A DNA stretch of 64,000 bases from Cyathus striatus (GCA_025738555.1 JAOVFP010000008.1:4836001-4900000); one strand, 5' to 3'. Positions 1 through 12,579 are shown, numbered from the stretch's first letter. Program-made: numbers and translations. The notes: a model not told the origin generated them from the letters alone.

Positions 1-192
1 ATTTACTATGTAAGTAGGATCTATGCACATACTACAAACCTCTACGACGCAAATTAGAAATTCGAGTATTACATGTAACCATTGTTATTAGGTACCCAAA
101 TGATGATAAGTAAATAAAAAAGGATATAATGTCATCACCAAATAATATGTTAGTAATAGTAGTCATTTCTATATACCTCATAATTAGGAGAC

Positions 193-3129
193 TTAAGACT
201 GTCGTGATCTGAGCTCTCGACGGAGCCCGTCTTCGTTTTCCTCCTGCTGTGCCTGCACCTGAGCCATCGCAGGCTCAGCAAATTGTTCTCGAAGCTTATT
301 GGTGGCCTGACGCTGTACCTAAATATCAACTAATATTTAGCTCCAGGAATGTTGAGGGACATAGTAACATACCTCTGCTCCAATTGTACGGGTAACTTGG
401 AATAGCGGACCAACAAGACCAAGTTGAACAACGGCGTATCTAATAGTATAGGTCAGCTTCACAATACCACAACAGTATCCATAACACTCACGCGGAAGCA
501 AGAGCTATTAGTAGGAAAGTGAAATAGAGGGGATTGAACAATATCGCCATTGCCTCGTTCCAACCCAACACTACCAACATCCCATACATCCACATAGGCA
601 CTTGAGCAATGCTGGCCACAGTACTTCGCTTCGCCTCAACGTAATAGGCATCTGAATCTTTTCGGAATCTGTTCGTAAGATCCACGGCTTTGGTCTCGCT
701 GAATATTACGAGGGAAGCATCAAAATCGAAATCATCTGAACCTGCATCGGCTTCAGAAGGTATGTCGAAATCCAAAGTCGTTTCAATGGGGGATATTTTG
801 GCGTACAAAGGAATAAGTTCCAGAGTCTGAAGAAATTTCAACATGCCGTGCAACCCAAACAACCACACTAAAGACGTACCTGGTCTCTCGCCTTCTTGAA
901 AATTCCATCAATGTCATCTTCGGGCTTCCATACACGTGGAACTCCATTTTCGTCGTACCTAAACCGCTCTTCGAAATGAACACGAAGTTTTGCAAGGAAA
1001 GCTGCATCACTAGTTTGCTCGTCAACTTTAGCCTTCAATGCCTGCCAGGCACGCTTCCGAAGAGCTACTAGTGAGGTCGTGTTCTCTTCATCAGTGCAGT
1101 TGAAGCCTGGTGGGACTATATTAGCGGAGTATTAGAAAATAAATTTAGTAAACAGACTCTTTGCTTTGGTTAGATATGTAGATTCAGCTTTCTCGAGGAG
1201 GTCCTTGAACTTCTGAATGATATCGTCCCACATATTAGGTGTTCCTTTACTAAGTGCAAGCTCGACTGGCTCCGATATAGCCTTCTTAAAATTCCTCTAT
1301 AACAAGGGAAAGAATTCAACAATTAATTGTAGAGGACTCATAAAAGAACTTACTTCAATCAAGTTTACCATCTTCTTCGTCTCGTCTTTCCGGAATTGGT
1401 CACCAACAGATTTCATCTCTTCCTTTAGTGATTCATATTCGTCTTCCCACGCCCAACCAGACCCTTCGATCAAGGCTTCCTTCGCAACCTTAACAAAGGT
1501 GCTTTCACACTTTGCACTGGCTTTGGCAAGTACATCCGCATAATTATAGTCATCCCCACGCAAACCTTCTAGTAATTCCTGCTTGAAAGTGACAAGACAT
1601 GATCTGTGAAGATTTTTAAGTTGACCAAGGAAAAGGGGCGAGAGAGTTGCATCGAGCGTGGCGATAAGGTCTGCGCGCTTGCGACCATAAACGCCTTTGT
1701 GATACCTAGATGCATCCCTGTCATAACGGGCTAAGGGATGTATTTGACTCGCATTCCAGTTAAATGACTGAAAAATACGCACCAAGAGCATCTGAACGCC
1801 AAGTTTTCATCATGGCACCCAACCCTTCCACCACCCGCCCTGATTCGACTGGTCTCTTTTGGGATTTGACTTGTTCATTGAACTCCGATACGGCGACAGC
1901 AGAAATCTCATCGCAGCGGAATTGTGCAAGTAGTTCTTGTTGAGTGGGAAGGTCAAGGTCCTTATTCGTCTGGACTTGCTCCTGCAAAGAAGGTAAGCAG
2001 TGATCTTTCATATTACCGGTTACCATACCCAAATTCCCTCCATGTAAAAAGCGACTCCATCTGCAGGAATTCGTTTGTGGTATGCGGGCGTGAAGACGTA
2101 TTCAGGATTCTGCTGATCCACAAAACGCTTTCGCAGTGCGGCAACTTCTGATTCGAACTTGTCCGCTGCAAGAATCTTATGTGGTAGAGCAGTGAATGCC
2201 AGATCGAAGTAGTCTGAAAGCTTGCGATCATGTAACTCCTCTGGTTTCGAAAGGCCTTCCCAAATGCGCTGTAAGTCGGCGGTGAGCGTAGCTTGAAGAT
2301 TTGCTAAAGGTGTTGTGCCAATATGATCACGGATGACGAACAGCAATAAAGTACGGCCAGCGGTGCTATCGTCATAAGTTAGCACATAAATTGATGTAGT
2401 AACGACGAAATATTACCCATCTACGGTCTTTTTCCCAAACAAACCCAGGTTGACCTCGAAAACGGTCTTCAAGAGACCCATGTTGGCACCTTGGTATAAA
2501 CCAACTTGGTGCTCCCACAAATTGACAATAAGCACTTCTGATGATGCCAGAGAGAACAAGGCAGACTTCCTCTCGAAGTCCTGGTCTTCGCCGCGTTCGC
2601 GTCCGTCTGTCCCTTCCACATCCATAACCATGACGTTCATATCTTGACCACGACACATCCAGATGCCTGCAAAGCAGTTAGCAAAGAAGATTTTGTTCCT
2701 AAGTTCCTACTACCTTTTGTTGTCTGCTGCCGTTTAGATTCGTCCATAACATCAAACGTGGTGCCGAACAGTCTGTTCAACAAAGTACCTGTTGGCACTC
2801 CAAGTTGTAGCGAGTCCTTCAACAAGGAGGACTGGTACTCACTCTTTCCCGTTGACTGTGAGCCAAAAACTGCGACAATGTTATACCCAAATCCTACATC
2901 TCTTAGACCCCAACGCTCAATTTGCTTAGTGAGGTCAGACCTAATAAAGGGGGTTGTTAAGTGAAGAATAGTATAGATACGCGTAGAGCGAAACGAACGT
3001 GAATTCCTTTTTACCATTAATTATTTGAATTCTTTCTGTACTTGCGCTGGAGGAGGCAATGTCATTTTCATTGTTTGTACGTGCAACGGCGTTGGCGACG
3101 CCATTAGAGAGTGAACTAGCAGTTGCCAT
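193..3129 (-). CDS. SEY1: Sey1/RHD3/atlastin-like dynamin-family GTPase
   Basis: Integral ER GTPase that fuses ER tubules homotypically and so keeps the cortical ER network. The N-terminal exons carry the P-loop GSQSTGKS, which is completed across a 52-bp intron (S then TLLNRLFGT), followed by QQTTKG and the G3 region [20 protein letters not shown]. Then comes the Sey1-type [16 protein letters not shown] stretch. The middle is a long helical domain. Near the C-terminus, [17 protein letters not shown] and a following hydrophobic run form the membrane hairpin. A hydrophilic tail ends in RRELRSRQS. The start is the ATG giving [13 protein letters not shown]. At least eight exons are visible. It is a full-length family member of roughly 790 residues with no broken motif seen. 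The neighbouring F-box gene lies upstream on the same strand with its own promoter. Confidence 0.93.
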
Positions 3130-3628
3130 GTAGGTTGGTAGTAAGGTCGTAAAGAGGAAGAGCGAGTAGGGTATAGAGGGAAGTCGTAGAGGAGGTGGAA
3201 GTTATAATCCAGGATGTGGACTGGAGCAAGTTGGTTGGAGCCGCTCAGAAAGTCAGAATTGGGAACTTGAGGAAGCGTGCTGACGACGTGACGAGGCTCA
3301 GGCCGCGACTGCAGGGTGCACCGCCACGTGGTCCTCCTGCAGTGAGCCCTTGGGCATGGATAACTTGTGGATAGCTTTGCACGCACAGCTAAGTAACTAA
3401 TTTATTCAATTCTCTTGCAATTCATCACAACTTGCGGTTCCATCGCGGACGTTGTAATTGGTCGCATGCACATGGTGAGAATGGTATAGCATTAAGCTCT
3501 AAAGAGGAGCCCTATCTTAATTTCTTTGGAAGTTTCGTACTATTACATCTCTAAGTAACCTTCTCAGTTCTGTGTACATCTCGACCGTTTGGGTATTGTA
3601 TTAAATTAGGTCTATCCCACAAACCACA
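3130..3628 (-). promoter_or_regulatory. SEY1 upstream region / F-box gene 3' flank
   Basis: About 500 bp without a gene. It must hold the SEY1 promoter and the terminator of the upstream F-box gene. A CACGTG E-box lies at 3325-3330. No TATA box stands out. Confidence 0.4.
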
Positions 3629-5473
3629 TTACACCTCGTCGATAAAGAAAAAGGCATCGTTTTCCTCGCCCTCTGTTCCATCCTCCGTTGAGCTAGCCAA
3701 TGTATCATCTCCATCAGAAGCCGTCGTGTTGCAGTCGCTACATTCACCTTCATCTTCATCTTCATTTTCTGACACATAAATATATAGATCACCATCATCG
3801 TCGAGCCCGGCATCAACACCTTCATCTGACCAAGTAGGCTCGATGGTGCCAAGATGACCATAGTTATGTTTCACGTGTATACCTGGAAATTCTAATTCAA
3901 AACCTTCGTCATCGCGATTGACCATACCTGGAGGAATTGTCCTCGGAATGTCAAACAAGCACGACAGCGGATTGGATATAACGCGAATTCCAACAAGATA
4001 AGGGAAAGACTGTGAATTGATACTTTGATACAACCTCTTCCAATCCTCGGCACAGCTGCTTCTGACATGCGGTAACCAAATATCAACCCACTTCACGTTA
4101 GGGTGAGTTAGCGGTAATGTCTTGGGGTGCAGTATGAGGTGCTCCAAAGACGAACAAACATCGACAACTCGTTGGATGTCTATGCAGTAAGTCGACATTG
4201 ACCACCAATACTCAGGGTGAAAATGCAGTGATTTAAGATTCTTTCCATGTACAGAGCAAAACAACACAAAATCATGCGTCGTTATCCGAGGTTCCCAATT
4301 GATTGTATTCCCTATTATCTTGAAAGTTAAATGACACAACGACGGTAATGTCCACATATTCGCCAAAGCAGCGAGGTGTTTTCTAGTACCTGGAGAGATA
4401 ACACATAATAGACTATGTAGCCGTGGAAAAGACTGCGTTGGAGTGCTCCAGAATCCTCGATCGACCGCCGTAACATGGAAAGTGAGCGACTCCAAAACGA
4501 TTGAGAGCTGGGCCATAAGTTTTGAAAGCGTATCAAATTTAACGGTTTCTCCCAGAACAAGATGTGTTGTAGTGATTGGAGCAATGAGAACATTAGGAGG
4601 TAGATCGCAAGGAGAGGTATATCCAAAGAGAGTCAACCGTGGACAGAGATCAAAGAGGCGTCGGAGGTATCGATTAGTTGCAGCACCGTAGCGGTTATCA
4701 GGAATAAAGGCATAAATGGAGAGCCGCTTCACAAGTGACCCCAGTTCTCCAGGTGCACTCTCGACGGTATGAAGGAAGACAGGAAGTTGTGATATACGAC
4801 GGAAGCAAACATCCTCGTACAACAATGGCAAGCTAACTTTGTACCACTCCCTGCAAACGAGGATGAGGGATTTCTTCTGTCTCAAAGCTTGACACCATGA
4901 AGAATCAGGTCCTGGAGAGATTGTGGGATCCAACAGAAAAGATGGGGCCACACTCCGGAGAAGTATCATGTAAAGAATTTCCGGTGGGGGATGTACAAAT
5001 GATTTCCGCAACGCAGACACCGCAATTGATGACTTCCTTTCTGCTTCAAGTATGGCCTATTGTGGCATCAGCAGGACGAGAAGTAGAAAGGAGACTGCAA
5101 ACTTCAATTAAACTGAGGCACGTACCCGTAGTTGAATCACTTCTTCATGTAGTGCCTCATTTTCATTACGGAGATGTTTATTTTCCCGTTTCAACCTCCG
5201 AGCAGAATCACGTAGCTGAGAGATGGATTCTTGTGGACCATCTATCTACGAGTTACGGTTTACTTCGTTAAAAATAAGAGTTCTCTGACGCGTTCGTACC
5301 TCAGAACTGATGCCTGCAGGTTCGACGGCCTGGTGGGATGGGCTGGACAATATACGAAGGTATTCTAGACCTTCATCCTATAGCTGTCTTAATTTTAGAA
5401 AGAGATATATAAATTATAAACGCACGGAGGTGGAGGATATGCAGAGGTTGATTATGTCTGGCAGGTCGCTCAT
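3629..5473 (-). CDS. F-box-like protein with N-terminal coiled coil (Agaricomycete type)
   Basis: Probable substrate adaptor of an SCF ubiquitin ligase. Four exons (5473-5426, 5377-5300, 5245-5126, 5056-3629) join to 558 codons without a stop. The start gives MSDLPDIINL. Exon 3 encodes a heptad-rich helix (ISQLRDSARRLKRENKHL and on) just before the F-box-like segment VHPPPEILYMILLRSV, and the VCREWYKVSLPLLYEDV motif follows. This order, coiled coil then F-box then CRxWxxxAxPxLY, is typical of the greatly expanded Agaricomycete F-box family. The rest resembles divergent leucine-rich repeats. The tail is very acidic (about residues 510-555, Asp/Glu-rich). The start is shared with a 220-bp divergent promoter towards RVS161. 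The substrate is unknown. Confidence 0.8.
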
Positions 5474-5693
5474 GTTCAGACCTGAGACCATCGATATGAT
5501 CGGCACAAGTGATCGAGCAGTAAACTAGTAGCACAGCTGAGCAGCAAGCTACCCTGCTGACTAAGCATAACTGATAGATCCCTTCTGGTAAGTTAATTGG
5601 TCGCGCATTCTGCCCAAGCCTCAGTGTTTCATCGCCGCACAACCACAGCCTCGAGCCTCTTTCCGCAGTTCACTCTTTCACTCTTTAGAACAA
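5474..5693. promoter_or_regulatory. Divergent promoter, F-box gene (-) / RVS161 (+)
   Basis: The two start codons are 220 bp apart on opposite strands, so this segment must serve both genes. No clear TATA element is visible. A pyrimidine-rich tract (tttcactctttcactctttag) lies just before the RVS161 start. Confidence 0.5.
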
Positions 5694-6978
5694 ATGAGTT
5701 GGGCTGGGTGAGTTGCATTCAACTCCAAGACTCCCTGCTGCCCTAACCCTGTCCTTGTAGATTCAAGAAGTCGGTAAACAGGGCTGGGACGACGGTATTT
5801 CGACCCCTGTGCACTTTGCTCTACCTAGCCTAATGCGCATTCATTTCCAGCTCTTGCAGAAGACAGGTCAGATAGAAAGGACTATAGATCGCGAATTCGA
5901 AGAGGAGGAAGCAAAATATCGCATGTATGAATGCTCAAGTATACCATATCATCTGAAGTTAACTATTCCGCATTATAGTTTTGAGAAGGAATGTCAGGCA
6001 CTCCAGAAAGATAGCAAAGCGTACTGGGATGCAATGAGAGGTATATCACAACCTTTTCATCGGCTTTAAAGCAGTTACAGATGTCCTATAAGCCATGACC
6101 TCTGCACAAAGCAGGATTGCAGACACTTTGGAAGTGTTCTATGGTGCAGCTGATCGAGCCTCCGAGGGTGCAATGGCTGGACACGCTTACAAGAGATCTG
6201 TGGATGACCTGGATACAGGTTTCAGCAGAGAGCTTGTAAGTATCTTGAAATGCTGGAAATGTTAGTATAGTATTCTGATTCTCCTGTCAGGACGCCCCCT
6301 ATCGTACGACTATCTCAGAACCTTTGGGTAAGATGTGCGCGTACTTTCCGGTTGTGAATGAGCATGTAACAAAGCGCAACAAAAGGTCCGTGTACCAGTG
6401 ATCATTCTTTTATTGTCTTAACGTAAGATATTGTCATTAGTTATTGGATTACGATGCGGCTCGAAGTAAACTTAACAAGCTTATTGACAAGCCTAGCGAA
6501 GATCCTACTAAGCTACCTAGAGTAAGTCAACAACGTCGCAGTAGATGATTTGGGGTTAAAGTACTATACACTAGGCTCAACAAGAGCATGATGAAGCGAA
6601 GGAGGTATTCGACATGCTCAATCGTCAGCTGATAGAGGAATTGCCTCAGCTTCTCGATCTCCGAGTTCCTTACTTTGATCCCAGCTTTGAAGCAATGATT
6701 CGAATGCAGTCGAAGTTTGCTGAGGAGGGCTATGAGAAGCTCAGTGGGGTGCAACGGTTCGTATCTGTATGTATGTTACTGCAAAGGGCAGCTGACCGAA
6801 CATGTACTCTCAAGTTATTTTGCAGACAACGTAAGGGACGATTATGCTGCAGGACAATTGGATGCTCAGGTTAGTTGTCATCTGAACACGCTATGCTTTT
6901 CAAGTCATATTATTTGCACTCTAGGTGGAAGGTGTTCTTCAGGAGATGAGAGAATTATCCATTTGTGGAGGAAACTGA
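5694..6978 (+). CDS. RVS161: BAR-domain protein Rvs161/Hob3 (amphiphysin family)
   Basis: BAR protein that binds curved membranes and acts in endocytic scission and actin-patch organisation, normally as a heterodimer with Rvs167. The first 14-bp exon encodes MSWAG; exon 2 gives FKKSVNRAGTT. Further exons give KTGQIERTIDREFEEEEAKY, ALQKDSKAYWDAMR, MTSAQSRIADTLEVFYGAAD, DAPYRTTISEPLGKM, LLDYDAARSKLNKLIDKPS, LLDLRVPYFDPSFEAMIRMQ and YFADNVRDDYAAGQLDAQ, and the gene ends ELSICGGN. This covers the whole family, about 265 residues. One junction is out of phase: the exon ending at the A4 run 6381-6384 (KRNK) does not join in frame to LLDYD. One extra A would restore it. See findings. Confidence 0.92.
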
Positions 6979-7227
6979 GGGAGGTTTATATCCAGACTTT
7001 GTATTACTGTAGGGGAATCGATATTGTGGAAGTTCAATGGAAAATTATTAACAAAAAGTACATTCAAGTAGTGCAGCAAAATATAGAATGAATCTTAAAG
7101 TAACTTATTACTGAAAAAAATAAAATAGAAAACGCTTACAATACCTATTAAAAAAACGTAAATTTCCGTGAATGGCCATTATGGATTGTCAAGTACCTTA
7201 CTTACCTACGACATTCGTTATACATCG

Positions 7228-10200
7228 TCATAGGCTCATTCTTTCTTCAAGGGAAGCACCACCTCCACGGCGGCCAGTACGACGACCACGGCTACCTCGG
7301 GAGCTCCGAGGAGACGCACGATTTGAAGCACGTTCATCATCTCCCCCCATTCTCGCGAGGAGATCACGATGCGAGTTGTCCTGATGTAACGGAACTCTAC
7401 GTTGACCTTTTGCACGGGAGAACTGCGAGAGCCTGGGCGAGGGAATCGGATTGGGTCAGAGTCTTCTTCAGGAACATAGCTGTCCATAGACCTCTTGTAT
7501 GTGGGTCTATAGCTCTCGCCGTTCCCGATACGGACAGTCTCACCATTTCTGGCCCGAGGTGCAAGGCGGGACTCTAGAGCTGGAGTGACTGAGCGGCCAT
7601 ATATTTCAGGCGTCTCCCTTGCGGGTCCATCGTAATATGGTCGATTTGAACTATCATCAAGGCGCGCACGTTGTGGGCGGGGGAGCGGGGAACCCTCGTC
7701 GCGGTGCCTCTTTCGCCCGGTCACCGTGGGTGACACTGGCGGTTGTTGATTAAATCTGGAAGATGCGCGACTATTCGGGTTACTATATACATCCCGTATT
7801 TCTGAATCAGTCCGTCGACCGACTTCATCAGGCGGTGGAGAGTGATGATCGCTACGTCGACCTTCCTTTCGTATTGTGCGGGAGTGTCTATCGCCATCAC
7901 TCGTAAAAGTTGGGGACGGTACTGGGTCAAGTCGAGTCCAACCACTGCCGGCCGCAAGGTCCGGTCCCATTAGATCTGGGAAATAATCATGCAAATTTGT
8001 GGTGTTTGTATTAATAATGGGAACTGCACGAGCACATGAATTTTTTGCAGCAGACTGAGTAGCAGAAGGCGGAGGATGGTGAATGTCAGAGACGGAGGCA
8101 GGTAGGGTGATGGAAAGGGTGGCGGGTCGATTGGAAGAAACTGAGGCTGGTTGGGTAGTAGAGACTCTTGCCACGGATTGGCCCACAGCGACGGCGGTAG
8201 TGGCAGGAGTTATTGTGTTTAAAATACGGGGAGCAGGCAGCTTTGGCGCTGAAGAGTGGAGTTTTCCAACATTCGGAGGCTGTATTGTAGTGGACGGCCG
8301 AGACGAGGGCAGGGAAGGTGTGGGAGAAGGTAATGGCAGCATTGGAATAACAGATGGAACACCTTCTCCAATAGCCGCCACTGCAGAAGGCCCCTTCTTG
8401 GCCGACCTTGGGGTAACACTTCACCTGTTGCCTCTTTATCTCCAAGGAGAATACTATCTGGTACGGTTTCCTGTTTCACAGATACTCGTTCGTTTACTGT
8501 CGTCGAAGATACATGAGATACGAATGGCGTATTTGCTTTCCGACTTTCGGAAGAGACACGACTAGAGATAGCAGACTGTCGGACGAGGGCATTTCCTGGG
8601 ACGGAGCCTTGACGATGGACATAACTGAGTTCAGATGGAGACGGAGTGGAATTGCAAAGACTTGGATGTTGTGCATGAGAAACCGCAGCCGACAGCGCAA
8701 TTCCTGGGACCATTGGTAGCGCATTGATTTGAACCTGAGAAACCTGTTGTTGACGAACACTAGAGAGGATGGCAGACGAAGTTTTATTAGTTATTTCTGG
8801 CGTCTGCGCCGACATTGAGCCGTTAGATGCGGTCCGCTGGGGTTGATTTGCACTCGATAAACCATGCTGGAAGGGTTGGACCGTAGACTGCTCTGGTAAC
8901 GACCAGGGTGCTCCGGTTGTCTTGATAGCATGAGAATGGCCAGCCGGAGTAGATAAAGCTGGGTGTATATTGCTGGATGCACCTGCACCTACAGTACCAC
9001 AGATTATCGGTTGTGTAACTATACTCGGCTGATTCGGAATAGCCGACCTTGGAATGCTTGACCGACTTATTGACGTTCTCTCGTTCCTCGGCAGAAATTA
9101 CCGATTGATTGTCATCGGAGAGATGTGGTTCATGAGTGGGAGGCCTCGATTGCTGTCGTTTTTGCATGTGTATACTGTGATCCCGCGCATTTCTTCCACC
9201 TTCTCGGCCAGTACGTGCAGAATCATCGAGTTGCCCATCAAGACGGGACTGATCGATTTGTTTATCCACAAAACATTGGAGTTCAATAGTTCCTTCCTCT
9301 AGCTTAAGCCCCTCTTCTACCAAGAATTTTAACCTGGCATCCAATTCAGCCGTTCGAACGTCATGTTCTTTCTTCAGTGCTTCCTCTCTCTCTTTCGTTT
9401 CTAATTGCAACCTTTCTTTTTCTTTCATAAGCTGTTTGGCTTCTGCTCGTCGTTTTTCATCCGCCTCGCGACGTTCTTTTTCTTTTGCAGCGTCGAGTTC
9501 GATTTGATGATCGGCATTGCTCGATATAGGCCCATTGGAGAAAGGAGAAGAATGCCTGGACTACCGGGACCGCTAGTGCTACCGACTGTTGGTAAACCGA
9601 TGTTTCGAGCTTTTCTGCTTCATTACGATGAAGTCGCATAGTCTCTTCTACCTGCTGCGCCCATTGATTCAATCGTCCCAGGTCATCTGTCGTACATGCA
9701 AGGGTTTCCATCCATTTCTGCTCGCTTTGCCGGACGTCATTATGAAGCGCCTCGAGGGCTTTTACGACTTCGATGGCACGCGATCCGGCTGACTCCGCTG
9801 CATTCAGACACTCGCGAGCTGCCTCGACGGATTCTTGAGCGGAAATAAGTGATCTTTCTGCTAGCGAATGCGCTTGTTGAGCAGCGCGCGTGGCCAGTGC
9901 ACACTCGTCATGGATGGGCTGTATCAGAGGCGCAGTATTCTGCAAACTCGGGAACGTGAAGGAAGAGAGCGCTGATTGAATTCGGGCTTGTATTTCTCGT
10001 ACAAAGGTGTAAATTGGATCTTCTGTAACTGCGTTATCAATGCCCAGGTTCGAGGGTGAGTGGCTCTGCAATGTACCTTCCACATCTCGCAGTGCAATCT
10101 TGGAAGATGTGGAATTGGTGTGTAGGAAAGAATTCTGAGAGTTGCAAAACAGCGTCTGAGTCTCGGTTTCGCTGGATTTCACCGTATTCAAAGGAGCGAG

Positions 10201-10662
10201 GCTGGGGACAGAAGTAGACAAAGTAGGTTTCTGAGAAGTTGAACCGAACTGCAGTGCCTCTACCTTTATCGACGAATTTATCACATTGTGTGCAGGGAGT
10301 GACGCCGAAAGTTGAGGTTCCAATGCAGCATCGACTGTGTATGTTACTTCCTTTGTAGTATCCAGTCTATCGAGAAGGGTACGTGTCATATGGAGTGCTC
10401 CCTCTTCTGAGGCAGGTTCTGGGGAAGGAAGAGATCGGTCTTCGGGATCTGCTGAATCTGGGCGAAAATTAGAAGACACGCCAGCGGCTCCGAGATTATC
10501 CCTGTCTGGAGAAGAAAAACGTGCCAGTAACTTGGGAGGTTTGCCAATAGTTGTAAATTGGAAATCTGAAATATTAGGAGGCGGTGGAAGAGATCCGTGT
10601 TGAGCAGTACTCGGGTTCTGATTATATGAAGAATTAGTTTGTTTCTTTGGAGGAGAGGCCAT
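7228..10662 (-). CDS. Large Ser/Pro-rich coiled-coil protein with RG-rich C-terminus, function unknown
   Basis: Not recognised as a named family. The start gives MASPPKKQTNSS. The N-terminal ~200 residues are low-complexity and Ser/Pro/Thr-rich. Alanine-rich helices follow (about residues 220-370), and a 37-bp intron joins LETS to SRHSSPFSNGPISSN. A strong charged coiled coil comes next (KEKERREADEKRRAEAKQ, KEREEALKKEHDVRTAELDA). A long Ser/Pro/Gln-rich disordered part leads to a basic segment (GRKRHRDEGSPLPRPQRARL) and a C-terminal RG/SRGRRTGRRGGG stretch that a 35-bp intron brings into frame. The RG-rich end suggests RNA or nucleic-acid binding, as inference only. Exact introns in the middle (8.3-9.0 kb) are uncertain. 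Probably about 1,050 residues. Confidence 0.6.
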
Positions 10663-11034
10663 AAGTACAGTAAAAGGAAGGCGACAAAGCTTGTTAGTAT
10701 TACTTTGTTTTGTTCAGACTTCACGTGACCGTTCTAAATACAGTAATATGATACAGCCAAATCCAATACAATTTGAATACACTGTACTTACTACACTGTA
10801 CACTGTCAGTACTCTCAGCATTGCAAGCATGATGCAAACTTCAAAGAGGTGTCGTATAATTAGCTGCACAGTGCATATCGTGCAACGTGTTTCATGTTTC
10901 AACTTGGTTTCAACCACAACCATGATCATGACATCGGGGCCTGATACTCAAGATTCAGTCCCATCAAGCGATGGCAGTGTCACCGTTCACATTTAAAGCA
11001 ATAGCAAGAGCCCCGATGGAATCAGTGCTGCTAG
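10663..11034. promoter_or_regulatory. Divergent promoter, coiled-coil gene (-) / secreted protein (+)
   Basis: 372 bp between two divergent start codons. AT-rich, with several 'acactgta'-type short repeats around 10780-10805. No gene or clear TATA box is seen. Confidence 0.4.
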
Positions 11035-12148
11035 ATGCGCACATGCATTCCCTTCCTTCTGGCGCTGGTCGCCGCCTGCGTCTCTGCTCCAATCCCCATC
11101 TTCACCCGTGGACCCGTTGACTATTATGATCCCCGGCAGAACGGAGGATCTTTCCTTGACCGCTCTGCAAACGCTGGGGAGCCCCTAAATGTAAGGGGTA
11201 TAAGAAGATAACTACTGCTGGATTTGTTATTAAACATATTTTCTAGGTCATTATTTCTGGGAAGAGCTCGCCCGAAGTGCTCACTCCAGCAGGATTTCTG
11301 GAATACGCTCACGCTGTTGGAATGCGCGTTCTCTTTTTCATTTATTTCACATCAATCCATGATTTATAGATCAATCCCTTCATTAGGTCGGAAGAATGCC
11401 TAGGACTTCATCACGGAGCTCCGCAGATGGCAAATCTAGGAGACGGGAAAGGATGGGCAGACGAGGAAGTGCGTACTAATTCGTACGCCGCCGCGGTTTC
11501 CTCTAACAATTTTGTGTAGAAAGTTCTAAGGGAGCATTTCTCTATCCCTCTGTACGGAACTTGTTTGGAGAGTCTGATTGGGGGAAACCACTTACGGTGA
11601 ATAGCTAGCGTTATGGTCATTGTTTTTTATTGACATTGTATGTATCATGCTAGTATATTCCGTCAAGATGGACCCAATGCTAATAGCGGGGCATTGTTTT
11701 TGGCGTAAGGAGCCATAACAATTGGTTATTCACCGATCTGACTTGTTTTTTATGCTAGTGTTTCTCAAGAAAAGGCTAGTGCGTTTCGCTTGGAAAATTA
11801 GTACTAAACCTATAGCTTTGCATAATAGAACATTTTCAATGAACATGCCATCATTCCGAATGGCTATGATCATGGACGGTATGATTGGATGGATATTTCG
11901 ATTGCAAATGCTAATCAGATTTCTACAGAGATCGTTTTGTCAACACTGCGATCGGAATAAAGAAATATGGTTCGACAACTTACGAGACCACCGTGCAAGA
12001 CTTGACTGGGCTATTGCAACCTGGAGCAAAAGGTGTCAACCATGGTACAGCTCTCGCTGAATGTCATGCTGAGCCACGTTTAACATTTGAACTAGGAATC
12101 TCTCTCGATGGCACTGTAAAGCTGTTGACGGTAACGGTGAAGAAATGA
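11035..12148 (+). CDS. Small secreted protein, uncharacterised Agaricomycete family
   Basis: The start gives MRTCIPFLLALVAACVSAPI, a clear signal peptide with likely cleavage after VSA. The mature part has the pattern YYDPRQNGGSFLDRSANAGEPLN, VIISGKSSPEVLTPAGFLEY, EECLGLHHGAPQMANLGDGKGW, GTCLESLIGGNHLR, IFRQDGPNANSGALFLAVSQE, IIPNGYDHGRD, and TTVQDLTGLLQPGAKGVNHG, ending LLTVTVKK. I recognise this as a widespread but functionally uncharacterised secreted family of mushroom-forming fungi. There are about eight short exons. One intron (about 11783-11836) only works with a GC donor (AAG|gctagt ... aatag). A second uses the acceptor 'ttctacag', so that GR|D stays in frame. The two paired Cys suggest a disulfide. 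Role unknown; it is probably exported to the wall or medium. Confidence 0.75.
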
Positions 12149-12324
12149 GAAGGGTTGATTCGTAAGCGTGGGTTCAGAACCTCAAGAATAAGAGCATGCT
12201 CGTATATAAGTACAGTTGTGATGCAAGAATAAATAAAAATATCAATTACTAGTCCATCATAGTCCTGAAAATGGAACATGATGTGCAATCTTCAGCAACT
12301 CGTCATACCATCGAGTTGCGCCTC

Positions 12325-12579
12325 TCACCCCGCAATCTGGCTCTTTCGCATCTGGACATCGCTTTCAGTTGGGTCGTCACTCGTGCTCTGAGATGCTTCG
12401 TAGCATTTCATGTGCCAGTTGGTGCTAGCTGGAAGCGTGGAATGTTGGCTGCTCATCGGGCCGTTGCAGCCCACACATATCGTGTATGGGTCTGCTCGTC
12501 GACCACGGGGCATTGAGCGTGCATGAATCTCTTTAGCAGCGAAGACGGCTCCTGCAACTTTATTCCACGTGAGTGACAT
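12325..12579 (-). CDS. Short protein or exon with half-LIM zinc knuckle
   Basis: An 84-codon ORF opening MSLTWNKVAGAVFAAK and carrying CVGCNGPMSSQ...NWHMKCYE, the C-x2-C...W-H-x2-C pattern of the first half of a LIM domain. The upstream gene at 13.0-14.0 kb has the same pattern. The ATG lies inside what could also be a small intron (gtaaaaatc...ttgcag), so this may be the last exon of a gene with unseen upstream exons. Function unknown. Confidence 0.35.
   Translation of the reverse strand: MSLTWNKVAGAVFAAKEIHARSMPRGRRADPYTICVGCNGPMSSQHSTLPASTNWHMKCYEASQSTSDDPTESDVQMRKSQIAG

Noticed and set aside
5018..5271. F-box protein start at the GTG at 5020
   Set aside because: In a nuclear fungal gene an ATG start is expected. 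Three upstream exons with consensus splice sites extend the frame to an ATG at 5473 and supply the usual coiled coil.
9457..9640. Frame change inside the large coiled-coil protein
   Set aside because: A 37-bp GT-AG intron (gtttacc...cggtag) joins LETS to SRHSSPFSNG in phase, so this is normal splicing.
11783..11860. Apparent -1 frameshift in the secreted-protein gene
   Set aside because: A GC-AG intron explains the junction in phase without any missing base, so a frameshift is not needed.
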